Positions 26,021-34,446 of a DNA stretch of 64,000 nt are shown piece after piece. Location of the stretch: the NCBI RefSeq assembly GCF_022835675.1, contig NZ_BQUT01000005.1, positions 310,001 to 374,000 on the forward strand. Direction: 5' to 3'. Source of the stretch: Companilactobacillus sp. RD055328 (GTDB taxonomy: Bacteria > Bacillota > Bacilli > Lactobacillales > Lactobacillaceae). The notes under the pieces were generated by a model. It made no database searches, was not told where the DNA came from, and saw only the letters and a list, made by a program, of their open reading frames with translations. The stretch's first letter is position 1; the number at the start of each line of letters is the position of its first letter. The translations under genes and the position numbers were made by a program.

Positions 26021-27283
26021 CTATCCTCCATAAACCACTTTTCCATTACATACTGTTAATTTAATTTTTCCATACACGAGCCAATTATTAAATGGAGTAT
26101 TTTTCCCTTTTGAAAGAAAATCATTAGTATCAATAGAATATGAATCCATGATATCGATAATGTTCAAATTAGCTTTTTCACCCACCGAAATTTTAGGAGC
26201 TGATAAATTAAAAATATGTGCTGGCTTAGTTGAAATAAGATTAATTAACTCCGTTAGTGGAATAACTGATTCTTTTACTAATTTGGTATAGATTAATGGA
26301 AAAACTGTTTCTATTCCGGATATTCCAAAAGCACTGCCAATAAATCCGCCTTCTTTTTTTGAAGCTACGTGTGGGGCATGGTCGGTAGCAATAATGTCAA
26401 TAACCCCTTCTTGAATTCCTTTTATTAAAGCATCCTTATCTTCTTTTGCTCTTAATGGAGGGTTCATTTTGTAGAGTGCATCATCACTAACTATATCTTC
26501 TTCACTTAATAGCAAATGATGTGGTGTTACTTCACAAGTTACATTTAACCCTTTTTCTTTAGCTACTCTAATCATTTCAACACTTTCTTTAGTTGAAATA
26601 TGACAAGCATGATAATGAACACCAGTTTCAGCAACTAATGCCAAATCTCTTGCCAATTGTGCCGTTTCAGCAACCCTTGATATTCCTGGAAGATTAAATT
26701 CTGTTGATTTTGTTCCTTCGTTAATTACACCATTTCCAAAAATATCAGCATCTTCAATATGAGCAGCTAGATGACTGTTTAATTGCTTTATTTTTTTCAT
26801 AGCTTCAAACATTGTTTTGGTATTCGTCACGCCTTTTCCGTCATTTGAAAATGCAAAAGCTCCTAATTTTTGTAGTTCTACAAAATCTACAAGTTCATTC
26901 CCAGTCTCATTAACTGTGATTGGTGCATACTGAACTACATTAATATCTGCATTACTATTCAATTTCAATTGTTTATTAAATTTATCTGTTGTATCTGGAA
27001 CTGGTGTTACGTTTGGCATAGCTCCAACAGTAGTGAAACCGCCACGTGCTGCTGCTTTAGTTCCCGATTCGATTGTTTCTTCAGTTTCTTTTCCGGGTTG
27101 TCTTAAATGTACATGTGGATCTACAAATCCAGGGTTTATAACCATATATTGTGCATCAAAAATTTGTGAATCTGATTCATCTTTAATATCTTCTGATATC
27201 TCTGTTATTATTCCATCTTGGATTCTTAAATCCTTTTTTTCATAATTGCCGTTTAAATAGACACGTCCATTTTTTATTATCAT
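26021..27283 (-). CDS. pyrC: Dihydroorotase
   Basis: A 420-residue class I (multidomain-type) dihydroorotase, cyclising carbamoyl-aspartate. Metal site DPHVHLRQPG (residues 52-61), the HACHIST block and the late ATDHAPH motif with the catalytic Asp are all present, as is the GSAFGISGIE loop. It overlaps the end of pyrB by 4 bases (ATGA). Full length and intact. Confidence 0.96.
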   Translation of the reverse strand: MIIKNGRVYLNGNYEKKDLRIQDGIITEISEDIKDESDSQIFDAQYMVINPGFVDPHVHLRQPGKETEETIESGTKAAARGGFTTVGAMPNVTPVPDTTDKFNKQLKLNSNADINVVQYAPITVNETGNELVDFVELQKLGAFAFSNDGKGVTNTKTMFEAMKKIKQLNSHLAAHIEDADIFGNGVINEGTKSTEFNLPGISRVAETAQLARDLALVAETGVHYHACHISTKESVEMIRVAKEKGLNVTCEVTPHHLLLSEEDIVSDDALYKMNPPLRAKEDKDALIKGIQEGVIDIIATDHAPHVASKKEGGFIGSAFGISGIETVFPLIYTKLVKESVIPLTELINLISTKPAHIFNLSAPKISVGEKANLNIIDIMDSYSIDTNDFLSKGKNTPFNNWLVYGKIKLTVCNGKVVYGG

Positions 27284-28173
27284 TGGGCTTCCTCAAGCAG
27301 AACTTCTTCAATCATTGCCATTCTTGCAAAAACACCATTAGTCATTTGTGGGAAAATAACTGACTTATTACATTCAACAACTTCATCAGCAATTTCAATG
27401 CCCCTATTTACAGGCGCTGGATGCATAATAATAGCATTTGGAGACATTTTTTTAGATCGATTCATTGTTAATCCATATTTTTCTAAATAATTTTCAGGTG
27501 TGAAATCACTACTTTCATTAACATTTAAACGCTCTTTTTGAACACGCAATAACATAATTACATCCATAGTATTTACAAGTTCATCGATATCTCTATATTC
27601 ACCAAATTTTTGGAATTCTTCTGTATACCATGATTTTGGACCACCGTAATACAAGTTAGCTCCTAATCTCTTAAGTACACTACTGTTAGAATGAGCAACA
27701 CGTGAATGTTTCAAATCGCCTACTATTGCAACATTCAAGCCTTCAAACTTGCCAAATTTCTCATAAATAGTCATTAAGTCTAGAAAACTTTGAGAGGGAT
27801 GTTGTCCTTTACCATCACCGGCATTTAATATATGAATATTTAAATCCTTAAGTTCTTGATAATATTCATCTTGGCTATCTCGAATTACGGCAATATCGAC
27901 ACCAATACTTTCTACAGTTTTGACAGTGTCATATAAGGTTTCACCTTTTTTAATAGATGATGTATCAGCGTCAAAATTCAAAATATTCATTCCCAGATTT
28001 GATTCTGCCATCTGAAAACTAGTTTTAGTACGAGTACTATTTTCAAAAAACATATTCATAATACTTTTATTGCCAATATTCAACTTTCGCCCTTTCTTAA
28101 ATTCAAGAGCTCTATTGATGATTCTCATCACATCATCAGTTGTAATTGATTCCATTGTTAAAATGTTTTCCAT
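27280..28173 (-). CDS. pyrB: Aspartate carbamoyltransferase, catalytic subunit
   Basis: A 297-residue enzyme joining carbamoyl phosphate and aspartate, the first committed step of pyrimidine synthesis. Carbamoyl-phosphate motif FENSTRTKTSF (about residues 45-55), the HPSQSFLD block and the HPAPVNRG loop are intact. First gene of the operon, about 20 nt after the second attenuator terminator, with a weak GATGAGGTG site near the start. No regulatory chain gene (pyrI) is present, as usual in Firmicutes. Confidence 0.96.
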   Translation of the reverse strand: MENILTMESITTDDVMRIINRALEFKKGRKLNIGNKSIMNMFFENSTRTKTSFQMAESNLGMNILNFDADTSSIKKGETLYDTVKTVESIGVDIAVIRDSQDEYYQELKDLNIHILNAGDGKGQHPSQSFLDLMTIYEKFGKFEGLNVAIVGDLKHSRVAHSNSSVLKRLGANLYYGGPKSWYTEEFQKFGEYRDIDELVNTMDVIMLLRVQKERLNVNESSDFTPENYLEKYGLTMNRSKKMSPNAIIMHPAPVNRGIEIADEVVECNKSVIFPQMTNGVFARMAMIEEVLLEEAQ

Positions 28174-28189
28174 GATTTCACCTCATCAA

Positions 28190-28222
28190 AAAAGGGATAC
28201 TGGTTTTATCCAGTATCCCTAA
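28190..28222 (-). terminator. Attenuator terminator 2 of the pyr leader
   Basis: Perfect 11-bp stem AGGGATACTGG / CCAGTATCCCT with six T on the minus strand, immediately upstream of pyrB. Confidence 0.9.
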
Positions 28223-28260
28223 AGTTTTTGTCAGTATGTACCTAAAAAGACAGAACCTTT

Positions 28261-28278
28261 AGAATCTCACTGGACTCT
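28261..28278 (-). promoter_or_regulatory. PyrR-binding loop 2
   Basis: Minus-strand RNA AGAGUCCAGUGAGAUUCU fits the PyrR anti-antiterminator consensus (ARUCC-NGNGAG-RYU), between attenuators 1 and 2. Confidence 0.75.
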
Positions 28279-28292
28279 ATTAAAAATTCCTA

Positions 28293-28334
28293 AAAACAAA
28301 AAGCTTTCATTGCCAGTTCGACAAAGAAAGCCTC
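28293..28334 (-). terminator. Attenuator terminator 1 of the pyr leader
   Basis: Stem GCTTTC / GAAAGC with inner TTG / CAA pairing, followed on the minus strand by TTTTTGTTTTT. A small hairpin (28340-28353, GGTGG / CCACC) lies just before it. Confidence 0.65.
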
Positions 28335-28366
28335 TTTTGGGTGGTCTCCCACCAATTGATACTTTC

Positions 28367-28384
28367 TAAGTCTCTCTGGACTTA
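28367..28384 (-). promoter_or_regulatory. PyrR-binding loop 1
   Basis: Minus-strand RNA UAAGUCCAGAGAGACUUA, a near-consensus PyrR loop with closing stem, near the 5' end of the leader. Confidence 0.85.
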
Positions 28385-28408
28385 ATTAAAAGCTATATGT
28401 TGAAACTT

Positions 28409-28437
28409 ATGTTACAAAGTTTTGAACCGTAAGTCAA
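28409..28437 (-). promoter_or_regulatory. Promoter of the pyr operon
   Basis: Minus strand: -35 TTGACT (28432-28437), 17-bp spacer, -10 TAACAT (28409-28414). The transcript would begin about 20 nt before PyrR loop 1. The rest of 28440-28560 holds no further feature that I can see. Confidence 0.7.
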
Positions 28438-28562
28438 TACTAAATTCATCATAAGTTTAAAATAAATATACATGACCCATTGAACAATTAACAATTATTA
28501 AAAGTTCACATAAGTATACATTATTTTATTTTAAATTCTTGCTTTTTGTGAAAATCACACCA

Positions 28563-29222
28563 TTAAAAAATATCTTCTAGTTCATCAGAGTTTAAGATCG
28601 TAATCGTCAAATGTTTTTTCAGAATCAATTTTTTATCTTCTAAATCTCTTAATTTTCTTGATAACGTTTCAGGTGTGGTTCCTAAATATGTAGCTAGTTC
28701 TTTTAACTTGAATGGAAGCTCAACCGTTTGGCTTCTTTGATCAACACTCAAATCGAGTATATAAGTAGCTAATTTGGATTCCACACTCTCTGAGTTAAAT
28801 AGTTCAACTTGTCGTTCCAACATCCCTATCTTTGTTGCAAAATCCGCTAGTAAATGTTGACTGATTTCTGGATATTCACTTAATAATTCTTGAAACTTAG
28901 TTTTAGATAACGTACATAGAGTTGAGTCTTTTAAAGCTGTCGCATATAAACTCTGATTCTCAATTCCATAAAGAGCCTTTTCCCCTTCAAATTCCCCTGG
29001 CTGCATAACTCTTAACAGCTGTTCTTTACCATTCTTATTTAACTGATATATTTTAATACTTCCAGATGCAAGTATCATCAGTTCGTTCTGATTATCGGGA
29101 GTAAAGAGTAACTCACCTTTTGTCACTTTTTTATGTTGTGTTATTGCAGATATTTTTAATAAATCCGCCTCAGATAATTGTTTAAAGATTGGTACTATTT
29201 CTGCGCAAATATGTTGTTTCAA
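28563..29222 (-). CDS. Crp/Fnr-family regulator
   Basis: A 219-residue protein: cyclic-nucleotide-binding-type beta-roll (about 10-125), dimer helix (about 128-155) and winged helix-turn-helix (about 165-219). The recognition helix reads PETLSRKLRDLED, with the E-x-x-S-R signature of Fnr proteins that read TTGAT half-sites; two perfect TTGAT-N4-ATCAA boxes precede the operon genes. The Fe-S cysteine cluster of Fnr is absent; Cys6 and Cys103 remain and could form a redox switch as proposed for lactobacillar FlpA. Last gene after the ATPase, chaperone and Dps-like genes. Signal unknown. Confidence 0.88.
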   Translation of the reverse strand: MKQHICAEIVPIFKQLSEADLLKISAITQHKKVTKGELLFTPDNQNELMILASGSIKIYQLNKNGKEQLLRVMQPGEFEGEKALYGIENQSLYATALKDSTLCTLSKTKFQELLSEYPEISQHLLADFATKIGMLERQVELFNSESVESKLATYILDLSVDQRSQTVELPFKLKELATYLGTTPETLSRKLRDLEDKKLILKKHLTITILNSDELEDIF

Positions 29223-29241
29223 AATACTAACTTCTTTCTAC

Positions 29242-29787
29242 TTAATCTTCATCTTCTTCTAATTCAGCTTTTATTCTAACTATTGAAGTATCTGTTTGAG
29301 CTTTTAAAACTCGAAATTCATGTTGACTATATTCAAGAATAGAAATCAAAACTTTTTGAAGACTATATAAATCTTCTTTTTGAGCTAACTTGATTGCTCG
29401 TGTAATAAACATCATATTCGTCTGTATATCATCAGCTAGCATGTTTATCATCTTTGTACCTTCATTATATTTATACTTACTATCTTCTTTTAGCATCGTA
29501 AATTCTTGAAATTCATCTGAAACACTAGGTACAAACTCCAACTCATCTAGTAATACTTCACCTAATTGGTCTTTAAACTTCAATGTATCATTTAAAAAAT
29601 CTTGTAAATGATTTTGTAGGCTAATCTTATTATCACCTACATAATACCACTTCACTTGTTGAATCTTTTGTTCTAGGATTTGTAAATTAGAAATAATATG
29701 ACCTGACATTGCTCCAGCAGTTGGTGTTTTGTGATCTATTTCCGACTGTTTCAATTCTTGTTGATATAATTCTTCTGGATTCATCAT
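29242..29787 (-). CDS. Dps/ferritin-like protein
   Basis: A 181-residue, mostly helical protein. Residues 30-80 resemble the first two helices of Dps (ILEQKIQQVKWYYVG, then FKDQLGEVLLDEL), keeping the Trp and the Asp/Glu pair but replacing ferroxidase histidines (the H-W pair reads K-W). A long acidic C-terminal end (EEDED) follows. The start overlaps the end of the chaperone gene by four bases (ATGA). Probably related to iron storage or DNA protection, with possibly reduced ferroxidase activity. Assignment is by motif and context only. Confidence 0.6.
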   Translation of the reverse strand: MMNPEELYQQELKQSEIDHKTPTAGAMSGHIISNLQILEQKIQQVKWYYVGDNKISLQNHLQDFLNDTLKFKDQLGEVLLDELEFVPSVSDEFQEFTMLKEDSKYKYNEGTKMINMLADDIQTNMMFITRAIKLAQKEDLYSLQKVLISILEYSQHEFRVLKAQTDTSIVRIKAELEEDED

Positions 29788-30002
29788 TTCACCTTTACTC
29801 CTTTCACTTCATATCCTAGATTTGTAACTGTATCAACTAACTTATTTTGATCTACTTTTGTTTCATCAAAATCAACTTTCACTTTACTTGCGTTGAATAA
29901 AACTTTTGCTGTATTAACGCCTTTTATTTGACCAACGCCTGCTTCAATTTTTTGTAGACATGAAGGACATGATAATTCATCTAATTGCATAACTATTTTC
30001 AT
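29784..30002 (-). CDS. CopZ-like heavy-metal-binding protein (HMA domain)
   Basis: A 72-residue single HMA domain with the metal-binding pair LSCPSC (Cys12, Cys15) and the GYEVKGV end typical of the fold. Cytosolic metallochaperones of this size hand Cu(I) or similar metals to P-type ATPases. An AGGAGG site precedes the ATG. The P-type ATPase upstream lacks its own N-terminal HMA domain, so this protein likely serves that role in trans. Metal identity is not readable. Confidence 0.88.
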   Translation of the reverse strand: MKIVMQLDELSCPSCLQKIEAGVGQIKGVNTAKVLFNASKVKVDFDETKVDQNKLVDTVTNLGYEVKGVKVK

Positions 30003-30051
30003 AATATTTCCTCCTTTTTATCTATCATAGTTTCAGTTGAGATTAATATAA

Positions 30052-30065
30052 TTGATTCAAATCAA
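30052..30065. promoter_or_regulatory. FNR-type box upstream of the chaperone-dps-fnr genes
   Basis: Perfect palindrome TTGAT-TCAA-ATCAA overlapping the ATPase stop codon. On the minus strand it sits between a -35-like TTACAA and a -10-like TATATT (18-bp spacing), a position suited to repression. Confidence 0.65.
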
Positions 30066-31888
30066 CTTTTGTAATTATATTTAATTAATCTCATTGCATT
30101 AATAATTACTACTAGAATACTTACCTCATGAAATAGCATTCCACTTGCCATATTAATAACTCCTAATAGCAATCCAATTAACAACAAGACAACAGTAACA
30201 ATCGCAATAAAAATATTTTGCTTAACGTTATTTGTAGTCTTCTTACTTAAAGCATACGCATAAACAAGACTTTTCAAACTAGTATTAGTTAATACAATAT
30301 CTGAGGTTTCAATCGCCACATCAGTCCCGTTTCCCATTGCAATTCCAATATCTGCAGTTGCAAGTGATGGGCTGTCGTTTATACCATCACCGACAAATGC
30401 AACAGGATTTTTATGTTGAAACTCTTTTACATATTCCAATTTTTGATCCGGTAATAATTCACCTATGCCCTTATCTACTTTCAATTTATTAGCCACATAA
30501 TTGACTGCCAATTTATTATCGCCAGAAAGTATAACCAAATTCTTTGCGCCTAACTTACGTAAATCATCTAATGATTCTTGAGCAGTATTCTTCAAGACAT
30601 CACTGATTCCGATTATTGCTTTTAACTTATATTGCCTTGCATATAATACTGTGGATACACCATCTTGTTGAATCTGATTCAAATCATTTTTTTGAGCTTC
30701 TGTTAGCATAACTCCATTGCTATTCAATAATAATTCATTACCTAACAAGGTCTCTTGATAAATTAATCCTTGTCCTTTTATGGTAATAACATCTATTGAA
30801 TCTTGTTGCCCATCGAAATATTTAGTAATTGCTTGAGCTAAAGGATGATCTGATTTTTGTTCCATACCGTTAATAATGCGTTTATCGTCATCCGTTAATT
30901 CTTCATATTCTTTAACTTGGCTGACTACCATTTCACCATTAGTTAAAGTATTCGTCTTGTCAAAAACAAATGTTTTTATTTTAGACATTTGGTTAACAAT
31001 ATTCCCACCTTGTAGTAAGACACCTTTATTAGCTCCGTTTCCGATTCCTGCTACCATCGAGACAGGTGCCCCAATTACCAAAGCTCCTGGACATCCCAAA
31101 ACTAGTATTGTAATTGCTAATTTAATATCTCTAGTTACTACGAATACTACTAAAGAGATGATAAGTACTGCTGGAGTATAGTATTTAGCAAATTTATCGA
31201 TGAACTTCTCAGCAGGAGATTTTGTATCTTGAGCTTCTTCAACTAGTTCAATAATCTTACCAAGAGTTGTTTCGTCACCAATTCGAGTTACTTTAACTTC
31301 AATATCTCCACTGTCAACAATTGATCCAGCAAATACTTCTTTGTTATTATCTACTGCAACTAATTTTGATTCGCCTGTAATTGCTGCCTGATTAATGTTA
31401 GCCTTACCCTTAACAACTTGACCATCTACAGGAATTTGTCCTCCAGGTTTTACGCTAATACGATCGTCTACTTTTAAATCATCAACAGAGACTTTTTCAA
31501 TTTCACTTGCATTCGTTATTTTGTTAGCCGTTTTAGGTGCTAAATCGACTAACTTACGAATAGAATTGCGAGTTTTCTTTAATGTTTTTTGTTCCAAATA
31601 ACTACCTGCCAAGAACAAGAATGCTACAATAGCTGATTCTTCAAATTCTCCAATTAATAATCCACCGATAATTGCAATGCTTACTAACAAATCAATGCTA
31701 ATAACTTTTATTTTCAAAGCCTCATACGCCTTAACAAAAATAGGTACTCCACCAATTATTCCGCCTAGCAAGAAGAAATAATTCCCCACCTTAATTTTTA
31801 AGAGTCCTATGGTTATTAATCCCAACGCTGAAAGTATTCCTGTCATAAGCGCAATTTGATTGTTATGTTTATTGATATATTTGATCAT
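30062..31888 (-). CDS. Heavy-metal P1B-type ATPase with variant motifs
   Basis: A 608-residue metal-transporting ATPase. Start chosen at ATG 31888 (MIKYINK) with AGGTGA 5 nt upstream; the frame is open to 31948. Order: two short N-terminal helix pairs, actuator TGES (171-174), membrane motif CPG (266-268) instead of CPC, phosphorylation site DKTNT (310-314) instead of DKTGT, the HP motif (348-349) and GDGINDSPS hinge. Two departures from the family consensus raise the question of metal specificity or activity. It heads an operon with a CopZ-like chaperone, a Dps-like protein and an Fnr-type regulator. Confidence 0.85.
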   Translation of the reverse strand: MIKYINKHNNQIALMTGILSALGLITIGLLKIKVGNYFFLLGGIIGGVPIFVKAYEALKIKVISIDLLVSIAIIGGLLIGEFEESAIVAFLFLAGSYLEQKTLKKTRNSIRKLVDLAPKTANKITNASEIEKVSVDDLKVDDRISVKPGGQIPVDGQVVKGKANINQAAITGESKLVAVDNNKEVFAGSIVDSGDIEVKVTRIGDETTLGKIIELVEEAQDTKSPAEKFIDKFAKYYTPAVLIISLVVFVVTRDIKLAITILVLGCPGALVIGAPVSMVAGIGNGANKGVLLQGGNIVNQMSKIKTFVFDKTNTLTNGEMVVSQVKEYEELTDDDKRIINGMEQKSDHPLAQAITKYFDGQQDSIDVITIKGQGLIYQETLLGNELLLNSNGVMLTEAQKNDLNQIQQDGVSTVLYARQYKLKAIIGISDVLKNTAQESLDDLRKLGAKNLVILSGDNKLAVNYVANKLKVDKGIGELLPDQKLEYVKEFQHKNPVAFVGDGINDSPSLATADIGIAMGNGTDVAIETSDIVLTNTSLKSLVYAYALSKKTTNNVKQNIFIAIVTVVLLLIGLLLGVINMASGMLFHEVSILVVIINAMRLIKYNYKS

Positions 31889-31934
31889 CTCCATCACCTC
31901 ACAATTATTATTAAACATTTTAATGAGATAATAA

Positions 31935-31948
31935 TTGATACAAATCAA
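31935..31948. promoter_or_regulatory. FNR-type box between the ATPase operon and the quinone oxidoreductase gene
   Basis: Perfect palindrome TTGAT-ACAA-ATCAA in the divergent intergenic region. On the minus strand a -10-like TATTAT follows one base after it, the same offset as at the box at 30052. Confidence 0.7.
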
Positions 31949-32017
31949 GTTGTTTGACTAAATTTATTATTGATTGGTAAACTGTTCTTCTAATTCTAAA
32001 AAGAAGGTTCTAGTATT

Positions 32018-32971
32018 ATGACAAAAGATATGCAAGCAGTTGTTATTAATCATTATGGTGATGAAAGCACATTAGAAATGGCAACTCTACCAATCCCAGA
32101 AATTACAGATAGCCAAGTATTAGTTGAAGTTAAAGCAACATCAATTAATCCTATCGACTGGAAACTACGCGAAGGTCATCTACAGCAAATGTTTGATTGG
32201 GAATTTCCTATTGTCTTAGGATGGGATGTTGCTGGTATTATTAAAGAAGTAGGTTCAAAAGTAACTGACTGGAAAATTGGCGACGAAGTTTTTGCCAGAC
32301 CTGATACAACAAGAAATGGTACCTATGCGCAATTCACAGCAGTTGACACTAGCTTATTAGCTCATAAACCTAATAATATTTCATTTGAAGAAGCTGCTGC
32401 CGTTCCACTAGCTAGTGAAACAGCCTATCAAGCATTATTTACACATGGACATCTACAACCGAATGAGACAGTTCTAATACAAGCAGGTTCTGGTGGTGTA
32501 GGAACTTATGCAATTCAACTAGCTAAAGCTCATGGAGCTCATGTAATAACAACTACGAGCCAAAGCCACTTTGAACTTGTCACAGATCTAGGAGCCGATG
32601 AAATAGTTGATTATCGTAATGAAAAAATTACCGATAAGTTAAAGAACATTGACTTAGTTATTGATACTCTTGGTGGTGCTAATCAAGAAGAAGCATTCTC
32701 AGTTCTTAATCCCAAAACAGGTCGTCAAATCTCTATTGTTGGAGAATCTAAAAATACTCAAGATATTATTAAAGATACTAACTTACAATTCACTGGTATT
32801 TGGTTACAACCTAACGGTGATAATTTACAAGAAATCGCTAATTTAATGAGTGAAGATAAAGTTAAATCTATAATTGATTCTGTATTTCCTTTCTCAAAAG
32901 ATGGGATTGTAAAAGCTCACCAATTAAGTGCTACAAATCATTCAACGGGAAAAGTTATTATTAAATTCTAA
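32018..32971 (+). CDS. Zinc-independent alcohol dehydrogenase / quinone oxidoreductase
   Basis: A 317-residue MDR-superfamily protein of the quinone oxidoreductase type: N-terminal GroES-like domain (MQAVVINHYGDESTLEM, with GWDVAGIIKEVG) and a Rossmann domain with AGSGGVGTYAIQLAKAHGA (about residues 153-171). The catalytic and structural zinc cysteines of true alcohol dehydrogenases are absent, so it probably uses NADPH to reduce quinones or enones. It is divergent from the metal ATPase operon across a perfect FNR-type box. AGAAGG precedes the ATG. Substrate unknown. Confidence 0.87.
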   Translation: MTKDMQAVVINHYGDESTLEMATLPIPEITDSQVLVEVKATSINPIDWKLREGHLQQMFDWEFPIVLGWDVAGIIKEVGSKVTDWKIGDEVFARPDTTRNGTYAQFTAVDTSLLAHKPNNISFEEAAAVPLASETAYQALFTHGHLQPNETVLIQAGSGGVGTYAIQLAKAHGAHVITTTSQSHFELVTDLGADEIVDYRNEKITDKLKNIDLVIDTLGGANQEEAFSVLNPKTGRQISIVGESKNTQDIIKDTNLQFTGIWLQPNGDNLQEIANLMSEDKVKSIIDSVFPFSKDGIVKAHQLSATNHSTGKVIIKF

Positions 32972-32973
32972 AT

Positions 32974-33006
32974 AAAAAAGCTAAGACTAATGTCTTAGCT
33001 TTTTAT
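32974..33006. terminator. Bidirectional terminator between the oxidoreductase and TSUP genes
   Basis: AAAAAGCTAAGAC-TAAT-GTCTTAGCTTTTT between convergent genes. Confidence 0.9.
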
Positions 33007-33881
33007 TTATTAAATTTTGTATCTTCTTGTATACTCATAAACATTGATATTGCTGTATAAACAAGGACAACAATAACCAACCATTGAAGCATCGAAGTAT
33101 TCAGACTCTTAACAAAGAATACTGCAACTAATACTCCTAATACGCCAAAAATAGAAGAGAACAGTGATATTTTCCTTGAATAACTCTGTAATTTAACGAA
33201 CTGAATACTACCTACTGTAATTGAAAAAGCAGCAGAGCCCATCATGATTGGAAACGCGGCGCTTGGATTTAAACCCATGATATAAACTGTCGCCATTGTT
33301 AAGGCAAAAGAGCCAATCCCAATATTATTTAGAGCACCAAAAATAAATAACAAAATAGCAGTAATTAATAACTTGTACCCATGCAATTCTGTGGCAGTCC
33401 CATGTGAAGAAATGATATTGAACTTACCGGCAAGGATTAATAATGAAGCAATTATTAATCCCATAGTCACAAAGTACTTAATAGTTTTAATTGGTAATTT
33501 AAGAACAAATTTTGGTCCAATGTATGCTCCAATAACAGCAGAAATAATACAAATGACTAAAGTTTTAATATCAACCGTGATGGCTGATAAATAACATAAT
33601 GCCATCACCATCAAAGGAACAACACATTGTGTATTTAGCGTACCAGTTAATTGTTTGATTGACTTAGTCCAATTAAACTTAGTATATATAGCAGTACTAA
33701 TTGCAAAATCAGAAATACCAAAAGTCGATAGAAAGAAAATGACAAAAGAGCTAAATGGTAACCACAAAGTGCTAGCATTTTCTTTCATAACTTCAGTTCT
33801 ATTCTTAATTAAATCTCGAACAAAATAAAAAGCAAATATTATATTAATAAGTATTATTAGTGCTATTAAAATTTCAATCAT
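33003..33881 (-). CDS. TSUP (TauE/SafE) family membrane transporter
   Basis: A 292-residue protein with eight to nine predicted helices and the paired repeats of the TSUP family (GFSDFAIST-like FGISDFAISTAIY near 55-67; GALNNIGIGSFALTMATVY near 180-198). TSUP carriers export sulfite or other sulfur-containing or organic anions; the substrate here is unknown. Single gene, convergent with the oxidoreductase and sharing its terminator. Confidence 0.82.
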   Translation of the reverse strand: MIEILIALIILINIIFAFYFVRDLIKNRTEVMKENASTLWLPFSSFVIFFLSTFGISDFAISTAIYTKFNWTKSIKQLTGTLNTQCVVPLMVMALCYLSAITVDIKTLVICIISAVIGAYIGPKFVLKLPIKTIKYFVTMGLIIASLLILAGKFNIISSHGTATELHGYKLLITAILLFIFGALNNIGIGSFALTMATVYIMGLNPSAAFPIMMGSAAFSITVGSIQFVKLQSYSRKISLFSSIFGVLGVLVAVFFVKSLNTSMLQWLVIVVLVYTAISMFMSIQEDTKFNK

Positions 33882-33994
33882 TATTTATTCCTTTTATTTT
33901 GATTGCAGATTTAAGTTTTGTCACTAAGTAATAACTATAGCAAATATTTTAATATTTTATGTAAAAAACATATTAATTTACCGTTTGAATACAA

Positions 33995-34026
33995 AAAAAC
34001 CTTCAAAAAAATTTGAAGGTTTTTAT
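33995..34026 (-). terminator. Terminator of the tyrosine decarboxylase operon
   Basis: AAAACCTTCAAA-AAAA-TTTGAAGGTTTTT, past the GNAT gene; no other terminator separates tdcA from here. Confidence 0.88.
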
Positions 34027-34044
34027 TTTGATTGGTATTAATAG

Positions 34045-34446
34045 TTATCTTTCATCTTTAGGCCATTTCATATAACTATTTGGCCAAGCTGTGAAGCCAA
34101 CTTTGGGATAGTAATTAACTGCTACATCAGCCGCTAGCAGTACAAGATGAATATCATCACCTACTAACTCATCAACCAAAGATAACAAATTTTTACCGAT
34201 ACCTTGTTTTTGATAATTTTCATCAACACATAAATCAGCCAAATATGCGCTATCAGCTTGATCGCTCAATCCGCGTGCCATTCCTACTAATTCGCCTTGA
34301 TCCCAAGCTGTACACAAGAAGTCCGCATTATCTATCATCTTTTGTAATCGAGCAATACTGTCTATTCTTCTTTCCAATTTGGAATTGACAATTAATTTTT
34401 TTAATTGTAATGGTGTTATAGTCTTATTTTTTTCATAATTAATCAT
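34045..34446 (-). CDS. GNAT-family N-acetyltransferase
   Basis: A 133-residue acetyl-CoA-dependent acetyltransferase. Acetyl-CoA loop motif A is YQKQGIGKNLLSLV (about residues 82-95, Q-x-x-G-I-G); LADLCVDENYQ is the preceding strand, and a Y-Y-P-K-V-G-F block the C-terminal one. The ATG at 34446 has an AGGGTGA site upstream; the in-frame GTG at 34458 lies earlier. It overlaps the end of nhaC by 8 bases, so it is translated with the tyrosine decarboxylase operon. Acceptor unknown; tyramine, tyrosine or an unrelated amine are possibilities. Confidence 0.85.
   Translation of the reverse strand: MINYEKNKTITPLQLKKLIVNSKLERRIDSIARLQKMIDNADFLCTAWDQGELVGMARGLSDQADSAYLADLCVDENYQKQGIGKNLLSLVDELVGDDIHLVLLAADVAVNYYPKVGFTAWPNSYMKWPKDER

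Noticed and set aside
28545-28562. Terminator after the Fnr-type gene
   Set aside because: Only a 5-bp TGTGA / TCACA stem and no proper T-run follow; transcription may run into the pyr promoter region.
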